Source of the DNA: Nageia nagi
Taxonomy: Eukaryota > Pinophyta
DNA: 64,000 bases
Direction of reading: 5' to 3'
NCBI GenBank assembly: GCA_050084985.1
Contig: JBITNC010000001.1
Coordinates: 48,112,001 to 48,176,000, forward strand
Part shown: piece after piece, positions 11,543 to 23,244 of the stretch
Layout: each line of letters starts with the position of its first letter
How positions within the stretch are numbered: the first letter of the stretch is position 1
The notes under the pieces: generated by a model
Database searches by the model: none
The model's input: the letters and a program-made list of their open reading frames with translations, nothing else
What the model was told of the DNA's origin: nothing
Made by a program: the position numbers and the translations under genes

Positions 11543-12253
11543 CATAGACCCTATATTATGTAAAACACAATTTATAAATTATCTACAAAATAAGAAGATC
11601 TAGATATGTACACTATATCAAATGCAACAAATATACATGAAAAGCATGCACCTGATATAAAGTGTATGTAGAATCCTCAATAGTAAATATCAATTAATCT
11701 TTAGAGGATTGGGATTAGATTGAAGGTGAGCTTGTAGTGCATCTTTGCATGAATGAATCAATAGTTCCTACCAAAAAAATCTTGATACCTCGATCCTTAA
11801 GATGCACACTGTTAACAACATAGAATATGCAAAATTATGTAGTGCATAAAAGATAGAAAGTTTTAAATCTCAAAGTATAACAATTTAATAATTTATCATA
11901 ATAGGTGGCATCAATAGACACCATTTCTTAATGAATATTGCAATAGACAACCACCTATAAAATATCTTATCATATCAAAGAGTTCCAATTTATGGAGGTT
12001 AGCCTATTCCACTCACATATAGAGCATGCAAATACATAGAGAGGAGAAAAGTCCTACCTATAGCAATAAGATAATCATTTTTGTATTCAATATACTCTAA
12101 AATATGAGCCATGATAAAAAAATATAGCATTTAATATACCACATGGCATTTCATTGCAATATCAACTTTATCTTGACATTTGTAATATTGTAATAAGTTA
12201 TTTAGGATGTCTAAATATGATTTATTAAATAGCTAATAAATTATTTTTTGGCA
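11543..12253 (-). repeat. 5' LTR of TGP-1 (711 bp)
   Basis: In minus orientation it begins TGCCAAAAAAT at 12253 and ends near GGTCTATG at 11543. It aligns with the 703-bp LTRs at 13769-14471 and 30341-31043, including the ATTTATTAAAT-like start and the segment around CACCTATTATGA. The terminal CA has changed to TG-like bases. The flank to the right is TCTAC; its partner lies outside the window. Confidence 0.8.
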
Positions 12254-13726
12254 TCTACAATGGACATTATCAAAGAGTATTTGAAAATAGTTTTTTGTCA
12301 AATGTTATGGTTTTAAATCTCCTAATAGACATGGATGAAAAATATGGAATAATGTATAAGGCCTAACAATTATTTAATAATATAGGTGATGTAGACATAA
12401 TTTCATGTATTTTTTGGGTGCTTGTAAAGTACATAAAAATGTAGGAATAGGGGAATTTTTATAAATGCATAAAATGAATTTTTTGAAAAATCCTTAGAGA
12501 ATTTTATTTAGGTGCAATTATTAGGTGTACATGTAAAAATTGTAACCTTTTCCAATATTCTTCTACCATGTATTACCATGGGGGATCTCAAAGAGGTATG
12601 GACATCCGTAAAAAGTAAATGAAAATGATTTTTCTTTAAATGTTGTGGTTGTAAGCACCTTGATAAACATGTATGCAAAATATTGAAGAATATATATATA
12701 GTAAATAAGGAAGAATACTTACTACACCCTGCACTAGTACCTCTACTCACCTCAACTCTTCTCTCCTAGGCCTAAAACTCAAAAATAATTTTCAAATGCC
12801 TGCCTAATAAATTTTTGAATGATTCCATAAGTTCCATTTATTTTTTACATGATAAAGAGTTTCATGAAATGCAATGAATGGAGGATATGTAATTCATAGC
12901 TACAACAAAGATACCTTTACACTCTTTGATATGATGAAGTACTTGGGAATAAATCCTTATAGTATGAGTGAATCTTATTGTATTATTATTGGGATGAATA
13001 TACATGTATTGTTGAAATTCATGGTTTTGTAAGGCTATCTTAAGAGATCTTTGAAATTCACTACAAAAATACCCATAAAACCTGAATTTTAGGAAAACCT
13101 TTGAGCTAAAATGAAAGGAATTATTTAGAATCAAATTTTTCTATCAAATTTGACTCACTTATGTTTATTTTATCAAAATAATCAAAATTTTCCCATAGTT
13201 TTTTATGTTGATTTTTATTTTTTTTAATTTAATTTCAAGAAAAGATTAACATATTGTTGTAATTATGTTGCAACTATTATCAAGACATGCAAAAGGGGGA
13301 TGTTGATTTCTTCTATTAATAGTGAATTTATTTAGGCTATGATTAATTATTTTCTCTACACACTAAATTCTAAAGATAGAATTATAGATATTCATTTTTT
13401 GGTTTTGTAATGCTTTGTTTGGTGCCTTACTAGATATAAATATAACTAAATTTCCTAAATTTCAAGAAAAATTAGGCTTGAGATCACCATTTACCAAGAA
13501 ACTAATAGGTTCATTCTACACACTACTAATTAGTTCCTTGATTAATTTTATGAAGCATTATTTGATATAAAAGATGAGAGTATTCATACTTGCATTCATT
13601 CTCTCATGCTGGAAATAACTTAGATAGATAAAGAGCTTTAGGTAATGAAATATTAGATTTATGTTTAAGTTGGATAATTTTGGTGATTTTAATTTAACTA
13701 CATGCTTATTTGTTAGTTTGTAGGAT
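12254..13726. other. Spacer between the two TGP copies
   Basis: AT-rich DNA with no recognisable coding domain. It is the older host sequence into which both TGP elements inserted head to head. It ends immediately upstream of the interrupted reading frame at 13727. A splice-acceptor-like TTTGTAG lies just before that frame. Confidence 0.5.
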
Positions 13727-13768
13727 ATGGCTAATACGCATAGTGCTAGAAGAAAGGAGCATTATAGA
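13727..13768 (+). pseudogene. First 14 codons of a reading frame interrupted by TGP-2
   Basis: ATG followed by ANTHSARRKEHYR runs straight to the TGP-2 LTR start. Skipping the element and a 5-bp duplication, the frame continues at 31049 with NPKHHHDELFSEYLDLF. The family is unknown to me; it could be a host gene or an older transposon. That removal of element plus 5 bp preserves frame supports both the element ends and the reality of the frame. Confidence 0.45.
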
Positions 13769-14471
13769 TGCCTAAAAATGATTTATTATTTATTTAATAA
13801 ATCATATTTATAATTACTAAATGATTTATTGAAATATTACAAATATCAAGATAAATTCAATATTACAATATGCCAAGGCTAATGCAATGCAATATACTAT
13901 GGTTCATATTTCAATTTATCTTGAATACAATAAAGTTTTATATTATTTCTAGAGATCAACCTTCACTCCTTTCCATATCTTTGTAGGCTATATATGTGAG
14001 TGGAATAGGTTGACCTTCAAAAATAAAAAATCTTTGATATTACAAGATCTCTGATAGGTGATTGTCTCTGGCAATCTTCATCAAGCAATGGTGTCTCTAG
14101 ATGCCACCTATTATGAGAAATTGTTATACTCTAAGATCTAAAACTTTATTTCTTTTACACACTCCATAATTCTTCATATTCAATTTTGTTAATCGCATGC
14201 ATCTTAAGGATTGAGGGTTTCATTTTTCAATGGTAGAGGCTATTGATTTATGTATACAAAGATCCATTACAAGCTCACCTCCAATTTGGTCCCAATACTT
14301 TGAAGATCCATTACCATTTACTTTTGAGGATTGCACATACACTTCATATCAGATGCATGCTTTTCATGTATAATTGTTGTATTTGATGTAGTGTATATAT
14401 CTAGCTCTTCTTATATAGTAGATCATTTACTTATTATGTATATTCACATTTTACACAATTTAAGGTCTACA
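13769..14471 (+). repeat. 5' LTR of TGP-2
   Basis: Starts TGCCTAAAAATG and ends AAGGTCTACA. The same length (703 bp) and alignable sequence appear at 30341-31043. Confidence 0.88.
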
Positions 14472-14585
14472 TTTTTTGAACCAAACATTATTACATACCT
14501 ATATTTCATTTTAGGGCATCCCTTCTTAGGAGTTATAAATTTGTTCATGTTATTATCTCTTCTTTTACCCAAGGTGTTTAGAGTA

Positions 14586-16840
14586 ATGGCTCAAGAAAAT
14601 GATAAAACTAGGGTTTATCCTGCTTATGTTCCAAATATTAGTTTGAATGAAGAATAACCTAGGGTTTCTAGAAGTAAGGTCCATTTTAATGAGATCAAAA
14701 GAAGTGTTAGGGTTAACTTTGATTTATCTATACAAATACAAGAGCATGATCCCAATGATAGAATGGATATTGATGAGGATAATGAAATTGAATCTAAAAA
14801 TTCTAGTAAAAGAATGGATATTATTGGATAAAACCCTATAAGGTTTAATATGTCTTACAATGATTATGATTTTAGTAATATAAGTTTGGAAAGCCATGAT
14901 GATACTTTTGATAGTGATGCTAAAATTAAAGAATTAGATAGAATTCTTAGATATGTTGGATTAGTAATGGAATTGCTATCTAATAAAGAAATTTTATAGT
15001 ATTATATTACTAACAATGTTGAAGAGGTTATAGATATACTAACAAATTATGAGTTATTAGAAGTGGATCCTACAACTCTGCAATCCTTAAATAGTTTATT
15101 TTCTTATGAAGATGCAAAAGATCTATAAAACAAAGGGCTTATATCATTAAGAAATATATCATTAATAGACTAGACTATAGACATGCTACTAAGAATGGAA
15201 GCAAAGGATCCTAAACCTTTGAACAAGATGATTATTTAAGATGTCGATGAGGAGCATGAAGTAGAGTTTGAACACTTGATAACCCATTCTAAACATGATC
15301 CAGGTACGATTCCCAAAATTTCTAATAGGGATAAAGGTAAGAATATTTTATTTGATTATAAAATTGGAGAAAGTATTGCTAAAATAGTTTCTACTATAAT
15401 TAATAATGCTTATTTACATAATCCTAATTGGTCAAAAGAAGAGCATGATATAAATATTGTTACTATTTTATAAGTTCAAGTAATTGATTACTTTCAAAAG
15501 GCTAATGAGGATTAATAATTAGAGTTTATGTTGTAATTTATTGATAACCTTGAACATGAAAGAATACATAGGATTGGACCATTTGTTCCACTAAAAGAGG
15601 ATGTACTTAGAAGAGAAAAAGTAAATAATCCAACCTCTCAACATAGCAATGCACCACCACAAGCCCCACCACCAGCCCTAAAGAACAATATACCTATAGG
15701 AAATAAGCCTATAGTGCAAAACCAAAAACCAAAGCAACATCCTGTAGTTCCAAATAATGGAAATATAATTAAGGAAATGATTTAGAACTTAGAAAACACA
15801 AAATGCATAAAAATGATGAAGATGATTTCTTATGTTGCTTAAAGCATCCATTGACTGGTAGAATTATGTGTTGGTAAAAAGAGTGTGAAATTTATGAAAT
15901 TTTATGGTTTACAAGATCCAAAAATGTATGTTAGAAAATTTCAAGAGGAAGTTATTGAATATGTTCATAATAGATATATGCTTGCAAAATTATTTTCAAG
16001 TAGCTTGAAAGATGATGTATTGAAATGGTACTTTAGTCTTCCTAAAAAGAGTATTGATAAGTATAAGGATTTGTACATAAATTTTTTAAAAACTTTAGAT
16101 ATAATATCACAAAAAAAAAAGTTCAATTCAAGGATCTATGTAAAAATAAGCAATTACCTAATCAATATATGTCTAATTTTATGAAAATATGAAAATAAAC
16201 TATAAGTAAAATCTCTATGCCTGAGCAAGATTTAAAAAATGCTTTTGAAAATGCTTTGTTTCCTATGTATAAAATATAGGTTGTATCTAATAATGGATTG
16301 AAATTAGCTAAAATGATATATATATATTGCTTAAAAAGGAAGATTATATCAAGCAAATTTAAAAAGAATATTATCAAAAATCTCAAATGTATAAAAATAA
16401 AGAAAAACCTCAAGTGTTTGAAAAGAAGGATAAATCAAAAGTTACTATAGCTAATGTTGATAGAAAAAAGATTAAACCACAATGGAAGTTTACTAAGCTA
16501 ACTGATATTTTCATAATATTCTTAATGTGTTATTAAAAGAAGATCTTATTGAGCTTCCAACAATGGTTCATCATCACTTTCCTAGTGGTGTTCCTAAAAA
16601 TCATAGATTTAAACAATTTTTCAATTACCATAGGACACTTGGGTACCCAAAAAAAATTACAAGGTATTAATAAATATCATTAAGGATTTTATTGCAAAGA
16701 AAGTAATTCATATGGATGATAATCCTCAAGCAAAATAATAAACTACACATCTTGATAATGGATAGTTGGAAATATTTACTAACCCCTTACCAAAAATAAT
16801 TCAACAACCAAAAGGCTTCATTGGTTTGGTAAGTATTTAA
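14586..16840 (+). pseudogene. gag: Gag of TGP-2 (degenerate)
   Basis: The frame begins MAQENDKTRVYPAYVPN at 14586. A long acidic/Asn-rich N-terminal extension (about 400 residues) contains several stops. A proline-rich stretch NAPPQAPPPALKNN occurs near 15650. The gag core at 15885-16184 reads LQDPKMYVRKFQEEVIEYVH, LFSSSLKDDVLKWYFSLPKK. Frameshifts follow in an A-rich stretch near 16110. Homology to the left-hand gag resumes at 16200-16830, including SGVPKNHRFKQFFNYHRTLG and DNPQ...NPLPK. The PMD frame converges on it from the other strand, so gag and PMD transcripts would run towards each other. Compared with Tat gag proteins, the N-terminal extension is long. Confidence 0.82.
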
Positions 16841-17795
16841 TATTGTATGAATTATTATTTCTATAATAGAAATGAATGTATATAATATCATAAAAAATCA
16901 TGTAACAGTTATGATGAAGAGAAAAAAACACAGTAGTGGAGCTTACAAAAAGAACGTTGATAATGACATGCAAGATTGCCTGCACGCTATCAACATCATA
17001 ATTTATACTACCAAAAAGGAACCTATTTTTATACTTGCATTTGCAACATACATATGGGTTGTTAAAGAATCCCAAGTATGTAGATTCATTGCTTGAATTT
17101 GAAAAATTAAAAATTATAGTGTACCATAAGTAGATTATTTTCTAAATGATCAAAATGTGCATTTTTCATTGTCATAGTGGTCATGTGATGATTTTATCTA
17201 TATTCAAGGTAAATTATGGTCATTTACATCATATATGTTTTTGAAAATTCTTCAAAACCCATGTTGTTAATAGCATGCAAACTATTTACACACTATTAAT
17301 GGCATGTATCTACCAAACCAAAAATAAATAAATAGTATATCATGTTTATTTAAGGCCTGTTGAGATGTTTTAGGAGCATGTCATTAGGTTTTAAATTCAT
17401 TAAAATAGAAAAACTCACTTCAGTTTATGATTGCTCATATATTGCAAATAGGGAATCATGAATTTAGTTCATTCGTGAGTTTGAATCAAAGAATGAAATT
17501 AAATATTGGTTATAAATTGGTATGGATGCATTCATTAGGTTTGTTATTTACTTACATTCATTTCATAGGTCAAATTGCTATTTTATCAAAATATGTGATG
17601 AAGTTGCAAATGAAAACATGAAGTGTTATATATGTCTTATTATTTACAACTCCAAAACTTGTACTTTAAAATTCCAATTGCAAATCATAAAAGTATAACT
17701 ATATAATCAAGTAAATCATTTATTAAAATACAAAAAGTAAAAAATTGATCATGCATTCAAAAGTATAGATAGAATTGGGAGCCAAATAAAGTCAG
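16841..17795. other. TGP-2 non-coding region between convergent gag and PMD frames
   Basis: No gene. It aligns inverted with 8390-9310. The open frames on both strands at 16818-17096 are overlapping shadows. Confidence 0.6.
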
Positions 17796-17821
17796 ATATA
17801 TATATATATATATATATATAA
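17796..17821. repeat. (AT)n microsatellite in TGP-2
   Basis: About 13 AT units, at the position equivalent to the much longer tract at 8278-8358. Confidence 0.9.
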
Positions 17822-18511
17822 TAATCAAAAGGGTGGAACCATGTCTCATTATACAATCTAATGGCATGCGCTCCCGCACTAGGCCTAGATACCCTTCTAC
17901 TACCACTACTCTATCCAAAAATGGACATCCCACCTAACACCTCACTAGAACTAATACCATGAGAGTCCATTATTTCCTTGTCTCTCTCATATTTACTCCT
18001 AAGTGTGATAATAGAATTTTCATGCTTCTCTATCATATCTATCAACTATTGTATAAATGCCCTTTACTCATTTAGTAGGGCCATATCAACCCTCTCTTGC
18101 AATTCTTTAATGATTGATCCATGGATCCTATTTGAGCATCCCTTGCTACAATTTTGGTTTGAAGATTTGAAAGCTATTATTGTATACCAAAAATTATAGC
18201 CTTGAAGGGCTTTAGTCTCTTAATATCTACATCTAGGGTAGCAATTTGAGTGGTTGTATCTCCTATAAAATAGATGGAATTCATATGTTAGTAATTTATC
18301 CATAGTATGTTAACCAAAAAATAAAAAATATCATAAATATATAAGTGTGTAATAGAGTTTTACCTATTGAAGCAAGTGGTAGAGCTTCAACTAATGTATC
18401 CAACCCTGGTGCTAGGACATATGATTGCTCTTTCATTAGAATATCATACATAGGGTTGTCTAAATTCTACTCATTCTCATTGAAAGACTCTTTTGAGGGA
18501 GCAAAAACCAT

Positions 18512-18539
18512 CTCCTCCTCCTCCTCCTCCTCCTCCTCA
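18512..18539. repeat. (CTC)n microsatellite encoding poly-Glu on the minus strand
   Basis: About nine CTC units inside the antisense PMD frame. On the minus strand they read GAG and extend an acidic stretch. Confidence 0.9.
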
Positions 18540-18712
18540 TCCTCATAAATACCTATTGGGACTGGTCTCATTATATCCCATCATGCTACATATCCTCTAA
18601 TAGTTTTCAGAGCCATAGAGGTGGGCTCTATCGAATCCATTGTACATGGCTCCTCTCATGTCATCACCTACATAGTCATAATATGTGCCCTTGGTAGGAA
18701 ATCTCTCTTTGC

Positions 18713-18886
18713 AAGCTTCCTTATGTTCTAAAGGAAGCATGGTTATCTCACTCATACTAAATGATAGGCATGATTGTGTTTCCTCATACCAAACTATCTC
18801 AATACATGCTAATGTAAGTGCTATTCCACAAGCTTCCTTCTTCTCTAAAGGAAGCATGGCTATCTCACTCATGCTAAATGATAGGA
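18713..18886 (-). repeat. 118-bp tandem duplication within the PMD C-terminal region
   Basis: A segment of about 56 bases starting AAGCTTCCTT at 18713 recurs at 18831 with few changes. On the minus strand both encode a MSEI(A/T)MLPLE(K/H)KEAC peptide, so the duplication stayed in frame (91-residue open frame at 18597-18872). Confidence 0.8.
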
Positions 18887-19636
18887 ATCCTCCTCCTATA
18901 TGTAATTAGCATAAGAAATCCATAGTAGGTTCTCCATCCATAGCTTGTCTATCTCTCACCATATAGCCTCTAGTGTATGTGGATATCTATATCCATAGAT
19001 TATATAAATCTAACATGTCATAGTTGTATTTGTAGGGTCCTCCCTAGCTTTATGGATTCCCACTGGTCTGATCATAGCAATCTTATCATAAAACTACACT
19101 TGTAGAAAACTCACATGTCTAATGGTAATGTTAAACTTGTCCATAGATACAAAATTATGTAAATCCCTATATAGCTAAGCTAAAATAATAGGTTCCTAAG
19201 CATACTATGTGCCCTTGACATAAATTTCTTGTACAATCCAAACCATGCCCAATGGAAAATTTGAGCTACTCTTGTTTGGGAAAATATAGGTAGAAATAAT
19301 TGAGATAATAAGGAGCCTTACATTCCTAAAAGGAGATGCAAACTTACATACTTTGTGCAAGTGGGAGGTCCTATTCTCCTAGTCATGATCCTCCTCTCCC
19401 ATGAGCCACTTTGTATATCTCTTTTTGGTCTCATTATCTAAAATTTTAGCCTACTAAACCAATCACCCATTAAAAGGTACACCCCAAATCTTATATACAT
19501 CAAGTAATGTAATGGTCATTTCACTTGGTGGTAGGTGAAAGGTGTTGGTATCCTAGTCCCAATGCTCAACCAACATTATGAGAAGAGAAAGGTAATTTTA
19601 GACATGATCAACCACATCAAATTCATTTAAACTTGA

Positions 19637-20423
19637 TGTTTACAAATAAAAGTGTATTCAAGAATGCAAACAACTAAAATATCTATAGTCCTTAAAAATA
19701 CATATATCTATTTGCAAATTCTCAGCTAATGGATAGTAGTTTATAACAAGACAAGCTAATAGAGAAGATAATGAATAATTGGAATTGAAATGACATTACC
19801 AAATAAGATTGAATTAGTGTAATTACCTTATGGAGCATAATTTATATGGATTAATGGAAGATACTAACAAGGCCTCAATAATGAATAAAGTCTACACTCA
19901 AAGTCATGAAGCAAGATTATCTAAAAAGAGGGCCATGGGTAGTGTATTTCATGCTTGGAAGGAGCATCAATGGTCTAATTTCTTCTACAAGGAGCACCAA
20001 TAGTCTTAATTAGACTATAGTTCATTTTGAACTAACTCTATTCCCCACACAAACTCTCAATGGTCTCAATTTGATATTCAGATAAGCTTAGAATTGGTAG
20101 GATGCTCGCATAAGGAAGTACACAAACCCAACCTTAAATGGTGATGTCAAGAGACACCTAAAAGACTACCATCATTAAGACCAGATATGGGATCATGTAT
20201 CTCCTTGATGTGAACTTAATATTATATCCCTATTTATATAGATAATAATATGACCTACTCCTTAGGTCGATGTGTACCTACATAAACAAGAATATAGTAA
20301 GTCAATGATATATATTGATTATATCCAAAATATCATAAATATTTTTAAACTATACATATAAGTGTAGGAACATATTTTTTAATGTATTAAATTAAATTAA
20401 TAAATTAATTTTATGCAATAATA
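19637..20423 (-). repeat. 3' LTR of element T (787 bp)
   Basis: Aligns with 27221-27977, sharing TGTTTACAAATAAAAGTG at the left end. The outer TG has mutated (TATTATTGCAT in minus orientation, versus TGTTATCACAT in the other copy). Retained features include the CCTACATAAACAAGAATATA segment. Confidence 0.9.
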
Positions 20424-20438
20424 GATGCCCCACTTTGG
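20424..20438 (-). other. Polypurine tract of element T
   Basis: In minus orientation CCAAAGTGGGGCATC abuts the 3' LTR, matching the common plant Ty3 form AAAGTGGGG. Confidence 0.75.
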
Positions 20439-20877
20439 ATGGGAAATTGAAAATTACTAGGTGCATTGAGATTTTTCATTCAAAGTATAGCTAAGATGTC
20501 GTAGCAATCAAATATTGATTAGTATAGAAAAGCATAATACCAACACTAATCAATCTATTTTGATACTAAAATATGATAAATATATAAGAAATATAATCAA
20601 TCATATTAACAAAAGGTATGAGTTTAAGAAAAACCCCTCATATGACATCCATCATGTTGACCCTAGTTGATTTTGATATGCTCCATGAGCTCTAATGATA
20701 ACCTAAAAAAGAAAGAGTTCTAGGGTCCATAGCCATCTATGAAGAGGTCACTAATGATAATTACCCATATTTTGGATATATTTTTATATGTGGAGTACAA
20801 CCATCTCATGTTGTTGATGATTTTGTCCATTGATCTTGTGGAAGCTGAACTTCTTGCCAAAAGGCAAATGATAAAAC

Positions 20878-21085
20878 TAGGAGCTAAAACTCTACCAAGA
20901 GGCATATTACAATAAGTAGTGGAGCTAAAACTCTACCAAGAGGCATGATATGATGATAAGAGATAAAAATATACACCAAGAGGTAGGAAACTAGGATGAT
21001 GATATGAGAGCTAAAACTCTATGCTAAGAGGCATGCAAATTTTACAATCTGGGAGTTGAAACTCTACACCAAGGGGTATCTGATG
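20878..21085 (-). repeat. Imperfect tandem repeats in the 3' region of element T
   Basis: Five copies of a GAGCTAAAACTCTACCAAGA-like core with AGGCAT after it, near 20880, 20923, 20968, 21007 and 21053, spaced about 40-50 bp. Lies between integrase and the polypurine tract. Tat/Ogre-type elements often carry variable tandem repeats here, which can seed satellites. Confidence 0.8.
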
Positions 21086-21174
21086 ATATTTATTTTTGCT
21101 ATTTTTAACTATACAATATAACCATGGGTAGTGCTTTTATACTAAAATAGAGCATTGATTCTCCTCTTATGATA

Positions 21175-22520
21175 CTAAAATAACCTTCTATTTTTGGATT
21201 TTTGTGCCATTTGTTCCATGCTTATTCCTATGGTAACATTTTTATAAAAATAGATGCATAGGATGTGATACTTCTTTAAGTGCCTACCATTGATGGGATT
21301 TTTTAAAACCTTCCCATAAAATGTAGATAATCTATATGCACCTCTACCAAATACCTCTATGATGATGTATGGGCCAACCCAATTTGGTTCAAACTTTTCT
21401 TTAAGTTCATCTTTTGTTGTAGTGTTAGAAACATTCTCTTGGAGAACCATATCTCCAACCTCAAATGCTTTGGGCATCATTTTCTTTCCATAGGCCCTCT
21501 TTATTCTTTGTTGATATGTTCTAAAATGCTCTAATGCATTAATTCTTTTCTCATCTAATGCCTCTAGCTAATTTAATATTGCTTCCCATTATTGTGGTCC
21601 CTTCATGATATCTTTGAGTGCAATTCTCAAAGAAGAGATCTCAATTTCAAGTGGAATGATTGCTTCATCACCATACAAAAGAGAGTATGGAGTAGCACTT
21701 GTTGCTATTCTTTTAGTTGTTCTATATGCCCATAAGGCATATAATAATTGATCATGCCATTCTGTACCATTCTTTTTTATTATTTTTGCCAATATCTTCT
21801 TAATTGTTTTATTTGTTACTTCAGCTTGTCCATTCCCTTGGGGATAGTAAACTAAAGAAAATATCTATTCAACCTTCATCTTTTTACAAAATTCTTTGAT
21901 ATCTTTTCTCATGAAATTTGCAACATTATCCATGATTAGCTTTTGAGGTGTGCCAAATCTACAAATGATATATTATTTGATGAAATTGATAACATGTTTT
22001 TGTATAGCTATCTTCAAAGGAATTGCCTCAACCCATTTAGTGTAGAATTTGATTACAACCAAGATAGATTTATGCCCCTCACTAGATGGGGGATTGATAA
22101 CACCCATGAAATTCAAAGCCCACATTGAGAAAGGCCATGGTGATGTGACATAGTTCAACTCTTGAGTAGGTGTTAATTCTAAGTGTGCATGCTTTTGACA
22201 TTGCTCACACTTCTTGACATGTTCATAACAATCATATTCCATGGTGGGCCACTAATAACCCATCCTAATCAACTTACCATAGATTGATCATCCATTGAAA
22301 TGACCTCCAAATGATCCTCCATGAGCATGCTCTAATGCTATTTCAATCTCCTCATCATGAAGAAATATCAAAATAATACCATTAAATGATCTTTTATAAA
22401 GTATATCACCAATGATAACATACTTTGTAGTGAGCCTTTTTATTCTAATATGTTTTCTCTTATCAAGTATAGCATCAATAAAGTTATCCCTTAAATATCT
22501 GAATATGTGTTGGTACTAAA
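21175..22520 (-). pseudogene. Integrase of element T
   Basis: Zinc-binding end at 22242 (HVKKCEQCQKH). Core: WALNFMGVINPPSSEGHKSI has Asn where the first catalytic Asp is expected (WxxDxxG), explicable by one G-to-A change. The second motif is near DNVANFMRKDIKEF, and the Glu motif GQAEVTN is at about 21820. WAYRTTKRIATSATPYSLLYG (21730-21680) is the typical post-core segment. C-terminal GPY-like part at 21480-21175: FEPNWVGPYIIIEVFGRGAY and NGRHLKKY. Several stops. No chromodomain, consistent with Tat. Confidence 0.85.
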
Positions 22521-22681
22521 TAATTACTTCATAACCAACCTTTTGAGCAACACATACCATTTTCAAGTCCTCCTCAGTAATTTATGGAGTTCCTGAGTTC
22601 TTGATAGTGAAATTAGTCTCCCTACTTTCTATCTCAATTGGTATAAGTGAAGCTACACTTGCCATTACATCAGCCAACCTA

Positions 22682-23017
22682 TTATTTTTCCTTAGAATAT
22701 TTTCTAATTGATACTCTATAAAGCAAGCAAGGAGTTTTGTAACAAGAACTTATATATGGAATAAGATTTTCATCCTTGGTGTTATAGATCTCATTGACTT
22801 GATTCACTATCAGTTGTGAATCCCCATAAATATGCAAATGTGTAATACCAATCTCTATAGCTGCTTTTAATCCTAATATGAGAGCTTCATATTTTAACAT
22901 ATTGTTAGTGCATTCAAATGATAGTTTGTATGACATGGGAATAACATCATTTTGAAGTGATATCAATGCTATTCTTGCTCCTGGACCTTGTAAACACCAT
23001 GATCCATCAAAATACAT
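22682..23017 (-). pseudogene. Second (archaeal-type) RNase H of element T
   Basis: MYFDGSWCLQGPGARIALIS gives the first catalytic Asp. KYEALILGLKAAIEIG gives the Glu and IYGDSQLIVNQVNEIY the next Asp. The YEALILGL...YGDSQLVVNQ pattern is characteristic of the extra RNase H domain acquired by Tat elements. Confidence 0.85.
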
Positions 23018-23244
23018 TTTTCAGCATTTTGACACCTCTAAAGGAGGAATGCTGACATTCTTATTTTTTCATAAAAAGGTTGCAGGTGATCCTCTTTTGC
23101 ACATTCTATGGTTTCTACCAAAGCACATTCATCTTGAAATTCTTCTCTGATTTCTATGCTATCTTCTATGGGAAACTCTACAACAAAATATATGACTACC
23201 TGCCCTTTAACTAATTTTTATTTCACAAACTTGAGTTCAAACTC

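Larger units (their letters stand above)
1..12253 (-). mobile_element. TGP-1: non-autonomous gag-only LTR retroelement with antisense PMD frame (left end off window)
   Basis: Minus-strand copy of the family seen complete at 13769-31043. From its 5' end it has an LTR (12253 down to 11543), a degenerate gag (11428 to about 9310), about 1 kb of non-coding DNA, a TA microsatellite, and an antisense PMD reading frame on the plus strand (612-2099 plus 7939-8225). Its 3' LTR would lie left of the window. Every segment matches, in inverted orientation, the corresponding segment of the right-hand copy. A complete Ty3 element (2100-7933) is nested in the PMD frame. No RT, RNase H or integrase belonging to this element is visible, so it would depend on another element for mobility. 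The family assignment is my inference from shared layout; no database search was possible. Confidence 0.75.
17822..19636 (-). pseudogene. PMD protein of TGP-2, central and C-terminal part (antisense)
   Basis: On the minus strand from 19636: SSLNEFDVVDHV, then WDxDTNTFHLPPSEMTITLL followed by DVYKIWGVPFNG (about 19560-19480). This is the PMD signature, matching 740-890 of the left copy residue by residue over much of its length. It continues GEEDHD, KVCKFASPFRNVRLLIISII and NFPLGMVWIVQEIYV. Near 18540-18510 a (GAG)n run encodes poly-Glu. The Ser/Pro tail RRVSRPSAGAHAIR lies at 17890-17850. Multiple stops; element T separates this part from its N-terminus at 27978-28103. PMD proteins are nuclear factors linked to silencing and are often captured by transposons; activity here is not supported. 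Confidence 0.75.

Noticed and set aside
16818-17096. Two overlapping open frames of 74-85 codons on opposite strands
   Set aside because: Non-coding part of TGP-2; no motif and no conservation of frame with the left-hand copy.
8278-17821. Possible CRISPR-like or satellite array because of repeated AT tracts
   Set aside because: Only two simple-sequence tracts inside homologous elements; nothing CRISPR-like and the genome is a plant's.
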